From the NCBI RefSeq assembly GCF_024713975.1, contig NC_091098.1, positions 10,140,816-10,204,815 on the forward strand: DNA of 64,000 nucleotides, given 5' to 3'. This DNA is from Paralichthys olivaceus (taxonomy: Eukaryota > Chordata > Actinopteri > Pleuronectiformes > Paralichthyidae). Numbering within the stretch: position 1 is the stretch's first letter; every line of letters begins with the position of its first letter. Below, piece by piece: positions 39,178 through 63,500 of the stretch. The translations under genes were made by a program, and so were the position numbers. Under the pieces are notes generated by a model. The model was given only the letters and a program-made list of their open reading frames with translations. It did no database searches and had not been told where the DNA came from.

Positions 39178-39691
39178 AGCTCCATCGTGACTGCAAAGCA
39201 CCAGCATCTCCCTCCTTCCTCACTTCCTTTCTTCTTCGCCCACCTACCTTTTGCTTCTTTCAGTGACCATCTCTTGGTGCATTTGTACTGACCTCTTCCT
39301 TTTTGCTTCTTTACACTTGCTCATTTGCTTCTAACTTTCTGTCTTTCTCTCCCCTCACTCCTATAATGCTGCAGGGTCACAGAATGGCACGATTGTATCT
39401 CAACCTTCCTCCTCTCGTCCTCATCCCCATTAACACGTTTTGACTTCGGAGCATCACACTCACCGTGGTTACACTTGTTGCAGCTTTTGCGAGCTGATAA
39501 TTAAGGGCAAATTTTGAGGTTTTCGTCAAGTGTGTGAAAACAGTGGGCATGCTTTTATTTCACATAAAGCATTTAGACGCTGATATGAGCAGCTAAAAGC
39601 AACATGTTTCTTGTTTGTAAAGAGAGTGAGAGCTGTTATTCTCCATGATTATTCTTGTGATGCTGGAATAATACACAAAGAGAGAGGCACT

Positions 39692-39697
39692 AATAAA
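39692..39697 (+). terminator. Probable arih2 poly(A) signal
   Basis: AATAAA 515 bases after the stop codon, the first canonical signal in the 3' flank, followed by T-rich sequence. It would give a 3' UTR of about 0.54 kb. A further AATAAA at about 40911 could serve a longer form. Confidence 0.55.
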
Positions 39698-39868
39698 AAT
39701 GCTTTTGTTATTAAGCAGATGAAGAAGTTGTGGGAGAAATAATGTTATTTTTCTGTAGAGAGATGTTGCTGATTGTCGGCCTGCATTTGGTGGTTTTATA
39801 TAGACAATCGTGACTAGCAGGCACTTGTTGGTAGTTGTAACTATAGAACCTATTCGGTTTGTCAGAAC

Positions 39869-39898
39869 ACGTGTGTAGATACTGAAATCTACACACGT
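39869..39898. other. Perfect 12-bp inverted repeat after arih2
   Basis: ACGTGTGTAGAT, loop actgaa, ATCTACACACGT, with no mismatch. It lies about 170 bases downstream of the AATAAA at 39692. No family membership is apparent. It could be a chance palindrome, a transposon relic or a structured 3' flank. Confidence 0.7.
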
Positions 39899-39980
39899 TT
39901 TAATTTCACTTTCCTCTCTTGAACTTCAACAGTTGTTGAAATAATCCCAGATTAAACATGTCGCTGCCACAGATTGTTCA

Positions 39981-40396
39981 TAGGCTTCATCCATACAACT
40001 ACGTTTTTGTGTTTTTTCTGTGGATTCGCCTGGCCTTCACTCTACTCTGGAGTTTTAGAGCCGTTAAGACTGAGAATTTTAATTTGAAAACTCTGGATGG
40101 GCAGGAAGAGCAATGTTTGGAAAACAATGACAGACGCTCACAACCTCTTGCTGACTGGGTCTTTTCGGTCTCGATTTAGCCTTCACTGATATGTATATGC
40201 ATATATGATGGCCCACTTCTGGAGGAAGACATCCAGCATTAGCCTTGGCTACCAATGATACTACTGCTTAAATGCATAGGAGACTAGCTATTATTCGAGC
40301 ACAATATGCGTTTACAGGTATTGTAGTATGGACAGGGATTAAAACTAATGCAGAGCCAAAATACATTTTAACTGTAGTAGTATGGATGAAGCCATA
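39981..40396. mobile_element. MITE with GGCTTCATCCATAC inverted termini
   Basis: The left end reads taggcttcatccatacaactac. The right end, inverted, reads ctatggcttcatccatactactac, so the terminal inverted repeats are about 20 bp with two or three differences. The interior has no transposase. Related terminal pieces (gtagtatggatgtagcc) occur at about 28183-28200 and near 50270-50285. Superfamily not determined; hAT-like is possible. Confidence 0.7.
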
Positions 40397-41574
40397 GACA
40401 TGAACTTGGTGTTTGTGTGGAAAAAAAAAACTTTGTGGTCCAACATACTCCCACATACAAAATAGTGTTTTCATACGTATGATGCATGTTCATATGTACA
40501 AGATGTTATAGAATAAGATGAATGTGTGTTAACATAACAACTCTATAGATTTTGTCGCCAGTGTTTTCATAATAAGCACACCTCCCTCCCTTGGTTATGA
40601 GGTGCTCCAGCCACAACTGACAGCATACAGTTGCTAGTCATTGTTAACTAAGTAAAACTACTGAAATCATGTCTCTTTACGTTCTCACACTGGTGCTTGA
40701 TCGTGTTCAGCTGATGTCGATCGAAACAAGCGTGAGCCTGAGCCCCTCCATTGAATACTAGCACCTCTGCTGATCAGACGATGAAGTTATTTTGAAGCAG
40801 CAAGTGTAATCTCAGCCTTTCACTTAACGCACGCTTACAGCACCACCCACTGACACCAACACAGCATGCACATATCGACACACTCATGCTCAAGCACCGA
40901 ACTGCAGAAAATAAAATGTCACCTGGTAATTTGCCTCCCCCCCTTCATCTCATGCTCTCCTCTCGTTTTCTATACATTCACCCCCTCATTTTATTTTTGC
41001 TCTTTACTTTCTCTTTTTTTCCTTCCCACATTGTTCACTTTTCTTCTGGAAAATGGCTGTTGATAGATAGATCGTTTAAAAAAAGAAAAAAACAAAGAAA
41101 AATACAAAAAAATTGCTGTAATTTTCAACGGTTGTACATTAATACAGAAATAGAGTTACTGAGAGTTTTTAAAACCGGACCCTGTGTCTCGTGTCTTCAT
41201 TATACTCACACACCAAATATGAAATTGGGTGATTGTCTTAAGTGGTTTGTTTCCTTCATTTTCTTTACTACTACAGGAGTAAATGTGATGAGTTAAATGA
41301 AATCTTGAGGAGATATGTATTACTATCTTAACGGGAGGCTCATATAAATTTTAACTTCAACATAAAACCACCTTGACTCTGATTTTTCAAGATTAACAAA
41401 TTTTTTTTAGATAAAATTCAACTGAGATTTATAAACACAACCTTTGCTGTAAGCAGTTACACACCGATTAGTAATTATGAGCTTCACATAACTGAATCCA
41501 TATTTCATGCCCCTTAGTTATTATAAAGTTTTTTTATAGGAATCCACACCACACTGAAGCACTGTCGTAGTCCT

Positions 41575-41905
41575 TTTTTCACCTCTGTCCATTTGTTTCT
41601 TTGTAAACAAGATTATGCAAAAGCTACTGGACAGATTACCACAAAATGAATGTGGTATGGATCAGAGAAGAACCTATTAAATTGGTGCAGATCTGGATAA
41701 GGAGTGGATTTTCATTTTTCACTTAAACAGTGAGAGATCATGTTTTTCAACATTTCCCTTGATTAATAGAGCTCAATGAAAATAAATCCGACATGTTTAG
41801 CGGAGAGATATTATGTGTGTGCAATTAGTGCACATCCAAATCAAAATGGTTTCATAGGGGGACTATCTGGTCTTGGACTGGGGTATACATTCTACTGAGC
41901 CCCAT
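41575..41905 (+). repeat. Dispersed repeat, fullest copy of the gcaaaagctactggacaga family
   Basis: Ordered blocks: gattatgcaaaagctactggacagatt, agagaagaaccta, ttggtgcagatctggataagg, ttttcaacattt, tgcaattagtgca, 'ggggactatctggtcttgg' and 'tctactgag'. The same series is recognisable at 58625-58920 and in part at 35430-35675. No open frame. Lies between arih2 and impdh2. Confidence 0.6.
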
Positions 41906-42514
41906 TCTGGTATTACACTGATAGGACATTCTCCATTATACAATAGAGCCCTCAAACATAAGTGTTCAATGTGCTGCTCATGAATCTCAGGAACGTCTTG
42001 TCTATATTTGAGTCTCAAGCATCTTTGCTGCCTATGTGGATCAAAGAAAGAAGTGTGCTGACTCTGTATTCCTACCCTCACTTTGACATTGATTAGTCAA
42101 TGAGTACCATCAATGTAAAACAGTAAAAGGAGTCCAAAGGTGCTTTCAGTGGATTTAAAGGAAATAATGGGATTACATAAAAGTCTGTAGAATTACTTGT
42201 ATGTTTCTCAACACATGCTGCAGAAACCCACATCACCTCTGACATTATCAGATTGGCATCTCATTTTATGCAGGTCCCAGCTCTGCATCTGCTACGGCCT
42301 AATATAGTTAGGTGTGATAGTGTGCCAACACAGTATTAACTGCCCCACTGCACTGCCTGACCCTACGCCTGTGACCCAGTTTCAGCTTCACACAGTAGTG
42401 TGGAGCTTGGGGGGGAGTGCACCTTCAAGGGTTTATCCCAAAGCACAACAGCCTCATAACATAAAACATCTGCATAGTGCTGAAAGATGATTGAAATTTC
42501 TTTGCATTTCTTAC

Positions 42515-42659
42515 ATTCAAGTATAAAAGACTATTATCAAATCTATAAAAATATATTAAGTAGAAATTTAGATTTGTACTCTTTTACATACAAAGATTTG
42601 TTATAGGACCCCTACGGACCCTGAGTGTAAATCATAGGTGTAAATTAAAGATTCATTAT
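42515..42659 (+). repeat. Direct repeat, left copy
   Basis: 'attcaagtataaaagactat', 'aaatatattaa.taagtagaaattta', 'catacaaagatttgttat' and 'ggacccctac.gaccctga' recur in order at 46789-46925, about 4.3 kb away and in the same orientation. The pair flanks the impdh2 promoter and first exon. The element type is unknown. Confidence 0.75.
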
Positions 42660-43002
42660 TTACCAAAGCCCTCACAAACCAATCTGTGCAGTACAGAAAC
42701 TAACTGATGACCAATAGATGAAACAGACCTTAACAGATTAATCTTAAACAATTTTGTTTAATCATAAATCATAAATTAACACCAATCAAAAATGTCAAAA
42801 CTTCACTGCCACTAGCTTTTGAAAATGATTTGTAATGAAAGTGAACTCAACATCCTTGTTTTTTAATGTTGATAAATTAGACATTGTCAATGAATCAATC
42901 TTATCATATGCAATGGTTAAATCATGAATATTCATCAGTATGATAATGTGTAGAAAAATAACCATTCAAGGTGCTAATTATAAATGGAGGGGGCGTGTCT
43001 GT

Positions 43003-43015
43003 CGGATGTGACGTC
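43003..43015 (+). promoter_or_regulatory. ETS/CRE-like composite site of the impdh2 promoter
   Basis: CGGATGTGACGTC followed by G, so it is one base short of a full palindromic CRE. It lies 318 bases before the start codon and is identical over 13 bases to the xpc and arih2 sites. CRE motifs are also known in the human IMPDH2 promoter, which supports a conserved CREB/ATF input. Confidence 0.6.
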
Positions 43016-56328
<13,313 letters not shown>

Positions 56329-56677
56329 GGACGTTTAGCCTGAAGATGAGGAATCCTTCCAAAAGACATTATGCAAACTCACATTCAAACACACTACTTG
56401 CCAGACCCTCTCGTTTTCATACTCTACACATGCAGACTAACTTTTCTTACAAAGGAGTCTAAAAAGATCAGTCGTAACACACACTCTTCCAAGGATCATC
56501 GGTCTTCCTGCCAGTGCCATCTATGCATCGTCTGTGTTTTTATCTGTTTGTGTGTGAAGGAGGGAACTAAGCATTTCTGTGTATTTATCAGTACATGTGT
56601 GATTGAATCCTCCAATGCCTTCATGTCTCCAGTTTACTGCTGTGTTCATTTTCTTTGGCAAAAAATTGTCCAATGAT

Positions 56678-56683
56678 AATAAA
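56678..56683 (+). terminator. impdh2 poly(A) signal
   Basis: AATAAA 349 bases after the stop codon, followed by a T/GT-rich stretch (ctctggttttttcc and tgctgtttgtcatgttg) as expected for a cleavage region. Confidence 0.8.
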
Positions 56684-56760
56684 GCTCTGGTTTTTTCCAC
56701 AAGCTGCTGTTTGTCATGTTGTTTACAATGAAAAGCAGTTTTACACTTGTAATGTATTTT

Positions 56761-56798
56761 GACAGTTTTCTCAGGAGTTTTCTCCTGAGAAAACTGTC
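56761..56798. other. Perfect 17-bp hairpin downstream of impdh2
   Basis: GACAGTTTTCTCAGGAG, loop TTTT, CTCCTGAGAAAACTGTC, with every base paired. It begins about 78 bases after the AATAAA, just beyond the likely cleavage region. At 38 nt it is too short for an animal pre-miRNA. Confidence 0.9.
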
Positions 56799-57341
56799 GC
56801 CTGAACAAACGAGAGATTTACTTTCTGATGAAAGAAACCAGGAGGAAATCCCTTCTTTAAACATATTTGTTTAGAGATGTGACGACTGTCCATGATACTC
56901 TGAAACTAAACAGCCATTTCAAACTGATAAAATTATAAACAGCCACTACGCATTTGATTATTTTTCAAGGCAGAATTTACAAAGGCTAAAGGCAGAAATG
57001 TTCTTTTCCATGGTGGGGGTTGAATGTTTTTAGGCCAAAAAATATCCTGGAATTACTTAAAACACTTTCTATAGTGTTTATTAAACTACATGGGAATAAT
57101 TTGTATTGATTATAGGGATCATACTTGGAGATGTTTGACAAATGACTGCAAGAATTGAAATTATCACACGTGGCTGAAGCTGCTGTGGCATTAATACAAG
57201 ACTCTTGGTTGAATTAACATGTTGAGCAACCAAACACTTTCCATATAATTATTAGAAACAAAATATGTATTTATCCCAAAAAAACCATCAAAATAAAAGG
57301 GATACTTACAATAAAAAAAATACTATTTTAGTTTTTGTAAG

Positions 57342-57721
57342 CAGTGGTGGATGTAACAAAAACATTTACTTTGTTACTGTACTTAAGTATCTTTTCACTT
57401 TGAATTTATATTAGCAAGTATATTCTTTCTCCCCCAAAACATATTTTCAAAGCACTGTTACACCCACAATAGATTCAGCAGAGTCCCTCACTAAGACTTA
57501 CTTATTAATGACAATGCAAAAGTTTTAGTCGCAAAATCTGCAGCATCATTTATTCATATTGCAGCGTCTGTTCTATTGCTGTATTAAACAGAATACATCA
57601 GTAGACATTTTATTCATTAACTCAATTAGAAAAGGTACTGTGGTAGTTTTACTTGAGTACATTTATCTATATGTTTGTAGTTTTACTTCAGTAAAATGTT
57701 TGAGTACTTCCAGTACCACTG
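57342..57721. mobile_element. hAT-like MITE with CAGTGGT termini
   Basis: Starts cagtggtggatgtaac and ends ttccagtaccactg; the ends are inverted copies. The interior has the alternating 'tactttgttactgtacttaagta' and 'ttttacttgagtacattta' blocks characteristic of an abundant fish hAT-type nonautonomous element. No transposase. Confidence 0.75.
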
Positions 57722-58371
57722 TTTGAAGGTTATGGAGGACAACAAGCGTAACACAAATAGTTACGAACATTGTTCATTTACAGCTGGTACTATAGATACC
57801 AAACTGCACTACATATAATTTTTATACCAATTATTTCACCTGACAAACTATAAAGTTTGATTTTAGAGAAAGGAGTTATTTACCAGAAGTTAAAGTTACC
57901 GAAATGTTATTTAATGAACTTTAAAGTAAAACAAAGCAATGTGGCATTCATTTCAGAATTCATTACACGGAGGTACAAGCCAGATGTTGCCAGTTTATCC
58001 GATCACGCTGCAAAATTATTAGTTGATAAGTAAAGAACATTCAATGTCACAGTTCCTTCCACCTTCTCTCCACCTCCCTCACCTCGTTCCCTGGGGCTGA
58101 TGAACGTCTCCTGGGGGGAGGATCACATGCTCCACCACCAACTTCACCGGACTTTCCAGGCTGAAACCCAGACGGACTGATGGGACTCTTGCGGTCACAG
58201 TCTGTTGGTCACACCTGTCTCACATCATCTCACCTCGTCCATCATGTCACATGCAGGTGTTAGTGATTAACGCTGAGCGAGCGAGTCGGTTTACAGGCAA
58301 CTGAAAGATCAGGGATTTTACATGAGGAAACAAGGATCATATGGAACGTTCATAATGCTTCATCACTGCAA

Positions 58372-58434
58372 ATACTACTACTACTGCTACTAATACTACT
58401 GTTACTACTAATACTACTACTACTACTACTGCTA
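58372..58434 (+). repeat. (TAC)n trinucleotide microsatellite
   Basis: About 60 bases of TAC/CTA units with a few TAA, TGT and TGC variants. Noncoding context. Confidence 0.9.
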
Positions 58435-58624
58435 GTGTCACATCTGATACCATTAGCGAATGAATCATAGTATAGGTTCAGGTCTCTTTATATACAGTCT
58501 ATGGTTCAGGTGCCTGAGCCTGTTTGACAGGACAGACGTAGAGCTCAGTTCGCCGTAAAATTGTTCTGATTACATATATTAGCTCCTGATCATACAGTAT
58601 TATTATGATTTGTTTGTATGTTTT

Positions 58625-58920
58625 ATTTAAGCAATACTACACAAAAGCAACAGGGCAGATTAGCATGCGACTTGGGTGAGAAATGTAGTTTGTGTCAGGG
58701 AAGAACCCAGAAAATTTAGGAATTTCTTTTCTTAAATTGCAAGATAGACATTTTTCAACATTATCAATTATTCCAGGGACTATTTCATGGATCTTGTTGA
58801 AAAAATAGAATCAGGAACATTAAGAGAACTGATCTCTAAGAAATTGTGCAATGTGGTGCAGCTTGTTTTAATTGAAGGGGACTGTCGGGCCTTGGTGAAG
58901 GTCTGTGCTGTACTGAGGAC
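58625..58920 (+). repeat. Dispersed repeat of the 41575 family
   Basis: Blocks 'acacaaaagcaacagggcagatt', 'agggaagaaccca', 'gacatttttcaacatt', 'tttcatggatcttgttgaaaaaat', 'gtgcaatgtggtgcagc' and 'ggggactgtcgggccttgg' follow the order of the 41575-41905 copy. Confidence 0.6.
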
Positions 58921-59670
58921 CACAGTTGAGTTTGTGATAACTAAATCCAGTCCGTGCTGATTTTATCCTTCATATTAAAGCTGCACATCAGACTGAGGCT
59001 ACAATAACATCACATTAAGATGCAGTTCAATTCTTATAGTTATTTAAAACAGAAGAGCAGAATTGTGCTGCTGCACCTGAGGCTCAGATTGACTTGTGTA
59101 ATCAGTGTTGTGCAGTGTTTAGTATAATATCTCTCTGGTGTCAGACGGCTAAACATGTGTTAACATTCAACATGCTTAAGAACATGTTGAAAAGTTTGGG
59201 AGGAAAGAATTGGAGAAAAAACGACATGAAAACATGAACATGCTTTTCCTTGAATATTCTGTATGTTATGTCATTTCTGAATTACAGAGTAAAGTTTTAG
59301 AGTAGAAATTAAAAACTGTGCAGAGTTAGGGTTCGTTGGAGGTGCAGTCACCTGTGGTCTTGAGTTTCACATCAGGGGGCCGAAGGATCTGTCTGGCTCA
59401 CTAAAGAGTCAGGAAGCAGTGAGGGGCGTCAGTCACAGCGAATCACTGAATCACTGAAACTACAAAAATAAATACATGAATGAATAGAATAAAACTTGTG
59501 TGTGGTGGTATCCAGCCACAGATTGGATTTATTTGTTCAGGTTTCTGCCTTCGCCAACAACATGAAGCTAGGAACAATTTCACAGCGTTAAAAGTTTACA
59601 TCTGATTCTCAGAAAGTTTCCAGTGAAACTCACCACAGCGACGTGGGTTTTGTTTGTCAAACACACAACG

Positions 59671-59905
59671 GACGGCTGTGGCTCGGGAGGTAAAGCGGGT
59701 CCACTAGCCAGAGGATTGGCAGTTCGATCCCTTTCTCCTCCGTTCCACGTGCCAAAGTGTCTTTGGGCAAGACAATGAACGCTAACGGCTGTACTGGTAA
59801 TGTGTGACAGAGAAAGTGCTGCACACAGATCTGTGTATAAATGGCAAAAACTGTGGTGTAGACTGCTTTAAGGGGCTATTAAGATTATAGACACTGTATA
59901 AATTA
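59671..59905 (+). mobile_element. tRNA-derived SINE
   Basis: Polymerase III-type internal promoter elements are visible: an A-box-like tggctcgggagg (59679-59690) and a B-box-like AGTTCGATCC (59721-59730), about 30 bases apart. The body has 'gtgccaaagtgtctttgggcaagaca' and ends in a 'gctttaaggggctattaagattatagacactgtataaat' block. This arrangement is typical of a widespread teleost SINE. It is not a functional tRNA gene because no cloverleaf can be closed. Confidence 0.75.
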
Positions 59906-60420
59906 AGACTATAAGCAACATGTAAATAGAGACTATTACCATTGAAACAAATGTCTGGAACCATTTAGTTTTTTTCTTTTCTGCTTCAGTCAAACTGAGG
60001 CTTTATTAAAAATAATCCTAACATTTTATCTTGACGTTAACTAGTGTGGACACTGAGAAAAGTGACAGTGAAGGTGAACACACTGTATCAAAGACATACA
60101 TACTATTTAAGTGTCTGAATATCTCATATTGGAAAGGTTACGTTCAAATTATACCAGTGTCAATTCAGGTTTGATAAATGAGATGTAAGGCTAAATAATA
60201 ATAAAACAAAAAAAGAGCATTTATATTATTCTAATAACATTTCTAAGGTCTCACCCTTACATGTAAAGTGTCTCTAGATATGTATGATGTGATTTGGTGC
60301 TATATCAATGAAATGGAGTATTTTAGAGTTCATCCAGGGACAAAGTGAAGACAAGATAGTAGTTGTTGTCTCTCTCCAGAGGAGAGGGAGTGGATAAAGG
60401 AAGGAAAGGAGGAGTTTTGT

Positions 60421-60540
60421 GTGATCAGGAGAAGTGAAAGTGAAATGAATCTCTGGAGAATATTTAAAGAGGAAGTGTCGACTCTGAGCTGTTAGTGGAC
60501 GGGACCACAGCGTGGGGACACACTGACCTGAGATGTTGGT
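60421..60540 (+). promoter_or_regulatory. Promoter-like segment with IRF/ISRE-type motif
   Basis: GAAAGTGAAA at 60436-60445 fits the IRF/ISRE core GAAANNGAAA. A TATA-like TATTTAA follows at 60461-60467. About 70 bases later 'gagatgttg|gtgagc' offers a splice donor at 60539. The layout looks like a compact promoter plus first exon. No downstream coding exon could be identified in the window, so the gene is hypothetical. Confidence 0.25.
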
Positions 60541-63500
60541 GAGCTGGAGAAATTTTAAGACGCCATTTAATCACTGCTTATTCATAAGTGTTCTTTTCTC
60601 GGCTGCTTTTTAACTTTCACTTTGCTTTCTTTCATTCCTCCTGCTTTCTTTTTTCCCTCTGAACACATTTTTCCTTTTATTCAACTTCTTAACTTTTCCA
60701 CAAGTTCTCCTCCAATCTGTCTGTGTCTGCTAGATTGTACAGAATGTTTGTTCCATCATTGCTGTCATTTTTTAGAAAACATTCAGGTTTTCTTATCAGG
60801 GGTTGAAGTCTCGATGACAAACTGGAAACATGTTAGAGCTTGTGCTGTTTTATCCAAGTCTTCTTTCTTTCTTTCATTCTGCTGCCTCACTAGTTCATCA
60901 TTTTCCAGGTTTACTTGAAACTTTCTAAGGACACAAGAGTACGAGGCAGCTTCAAATCAGTGTCTCAAACCTGTTTCATTCTCCACAGGAAGGAATCCTC
61001 ATATGTAAATCACTTCCTTCATATCTTTTTTCAGCTCTCTTCTTCCTTTTATCGTCCCATCAGCTATCCCTCGTCAGGCTGACCTCTCGTGCTCCATAGA
61101 GCTCACTCTGCTCTGTCTCTCTGCAGATGACACACAACAGGTTTTTCGAGATGGAGCCGCAACACAAAAGAACTATTTATAAAGTGTGAAACTGTAAGTG
61201 ATCGGTGAAGATTTTCTGCTGCGGTTTGTAACGGACAGTCCTGAAGGTGGTTTGATGGAGATTTAGTTTCAGCATTTTGAAAGTTGATCTTTTTTTTTTT
61301 TTTCACGTAAGCTTTGTCAGTTTGTCGGTTCAATCCTGCAAATGAAAGACTGTCGGGTTTTAAGCGGTTGCGATGCTTTAAAGAGATACCAAATTGCAAA
61401 TATGGTCAATCATATATATGGTCAATCAAATTTGCTCATTAATATTTGTTCTGTCTTCACTCTGTTACCGCTGAGTGAATGGATGACTTTCAATGGTCGT
61501 CTTGTTTTACGTTTTATCATCCAGTGAACTCAGATTTCTCAGTTCTGCTTCTGCCGATGTTGTAAAAGAGTAAAAATGAAGAGTTAGTGTTTGAACAACT
61601 TAAGAGTGATGCAAAGAATTTGAGCCAGAGGAAGCTGAGGTGTTAGAACAACCCTATTCTTTTTCACAGTCCCACAATGCAAACCTGAGGCCTGAGATCA
61701 TGAACATAAAAACATGTTTAACAGTAAGAGAGAGATTCTTACAAAACTCTGGTGAACTGAACCTTTAAAAGTATTACCACACATTTTAGCTTGGTGTTCA
61801 CTTTTTTGTGTGCTGTACGCAAAGTAGGACGCTGTTCAGGATAAACCATACATGTCATTATCTGGCTGGTATCTAATATGCTTGTGTTCTTTCATTTTTT
61901 TCTTCAAATGAATGACATGTCACTTTAAAAAGCTGCAATTTAAAGAACAACAACTATGAAAATGTTTTTGTATTCTGCTAACGCTGCCATAAATTCTGAT
62001 TAATTTGTTGCTGATAATTCTTCTTCTTAATCTTTTTTCCTTTTTATAACAATTGTTCCCGTCTCTTTAGCAATGCTATGCTGCCCAGACCTGAGCCCTG
62101 ACCCTTGTTTTGGTGGGTGGGATTGTAACGGAACCCATAATGCAGCTGTGATTCTTGACTTCAGCTGGTTATGGCGTCCGTTTCCATCCCACAATGCACA
62201 GGAGCCAGCAGACGGGCTAATCATCATCGTCACCAAGAACATTTGTGAACAAACCTCAGATGTTTTTCTTAAATCAGATTAAAATTCAGATTATTTCAGC
62301 TGAAAACTTTATTGTTCCTTAAAAGAAAAAAACAATGATATATTTAAACAGTAAAACACAAGTTATAATATAGGACAGTATAAAAGTATAATATGTATAC
62401 ACATCCCAGCTGACTGAACCACACGGACACACCAAGGCCTGATTAGCTTATACGTAACGACTTGATTCACAAGAGCCAACGTTAAAGGGATAGTTCACTG
62501 AAAATTTTTTATTCTCCCATTATCTACTCACCACTATGCCGATGGAGGGGTGGGTGAAGTGTTTGAGTCCACAGAACTTTTTCAAACAAAGTTTCAGAAG
62601 TAAACTTTGTTAGAGCAGAATCCAATACAACTGAAGTCGATGGTGACCTAGACTGTCTTCCAAGTGTCCTCAAGCCTCCACATTCAAATTCGACTCAAAA
62701 CTAGGTCATTTACACCACGGTTTAAGCCTAATTTTCTTTTTTCAGTGAACTATCCCTAAGAGCTCACCACTGTAGGATTTCACTTTTGTTTCTATTAAAT
62801 CAGTAAAGAAAGTGAAACTAACATTAAAGCACTTTATTGCTGTGTTGCTTTTCTGTAAAAGGGCATATTTGTGTGTAAAGACTGAATTTTGGTTTGACGA
62901 CTGAATTTTGGTTTGACTACAGGTGTTTTTTCCTAAATGACACGTTTTCTCCCGGATTGCTGAACACAGTAAACGCAACCGGGAATTTCGTGTCAGCCAA
63001 GAATGACACTTCAGACATCGAGTCGCAAATAACTTTATATTCTTAGACTGTGAAGTCTACCACAACATTTTTACTCAATGTAACCGCACGGTATATTTAA
63101 ATAATAAATCTTGTAATTTTCTACCTTTACCAGTTACTGAGTATTTTCTTTGCATCACCATGTGTCTTTGACCTGTGCTACAAATAGACCACTGAGGAGC
63201 AACATTTCCCCCACCAGTGTTTGAGTTGTGTCTGGAGCTTACTCTGGCTTCCTCTCCCTCCAGGGGGCACTGCAGCACCGTGACGGCTGAAACACGATAT
63301 TTACATCAATGTTTGACACAGCAGTGCCTTCTTTAAATGCCAAATTTCTACAGCATTACCTCCTGTGTAGTGCAGCGACTGCCATCTCTACTGAATTCAT
63401 GCAGCTCTTTCTGCATATGAATGATCCCAAATGAAAGCAAACGCTTACTAAAGCATTTCCTACTACAAAAGGCCACAGTGGCCACAGATTTGTTTTGCTT

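Noticed and set aside
59671..59745. Possible tRNA gene (A-box and B-box-like motifs)
   Set aside because: No acceptor-stem pairing or complete cloverleaf; the downstream body matches a tRNA-derived SINE.
61127..61193. Exon-like segment between ctctctgcag and actgtaagt
   Set aside because: All three forward frames contain stops and no partner exon was found; at most a noncoding exon.
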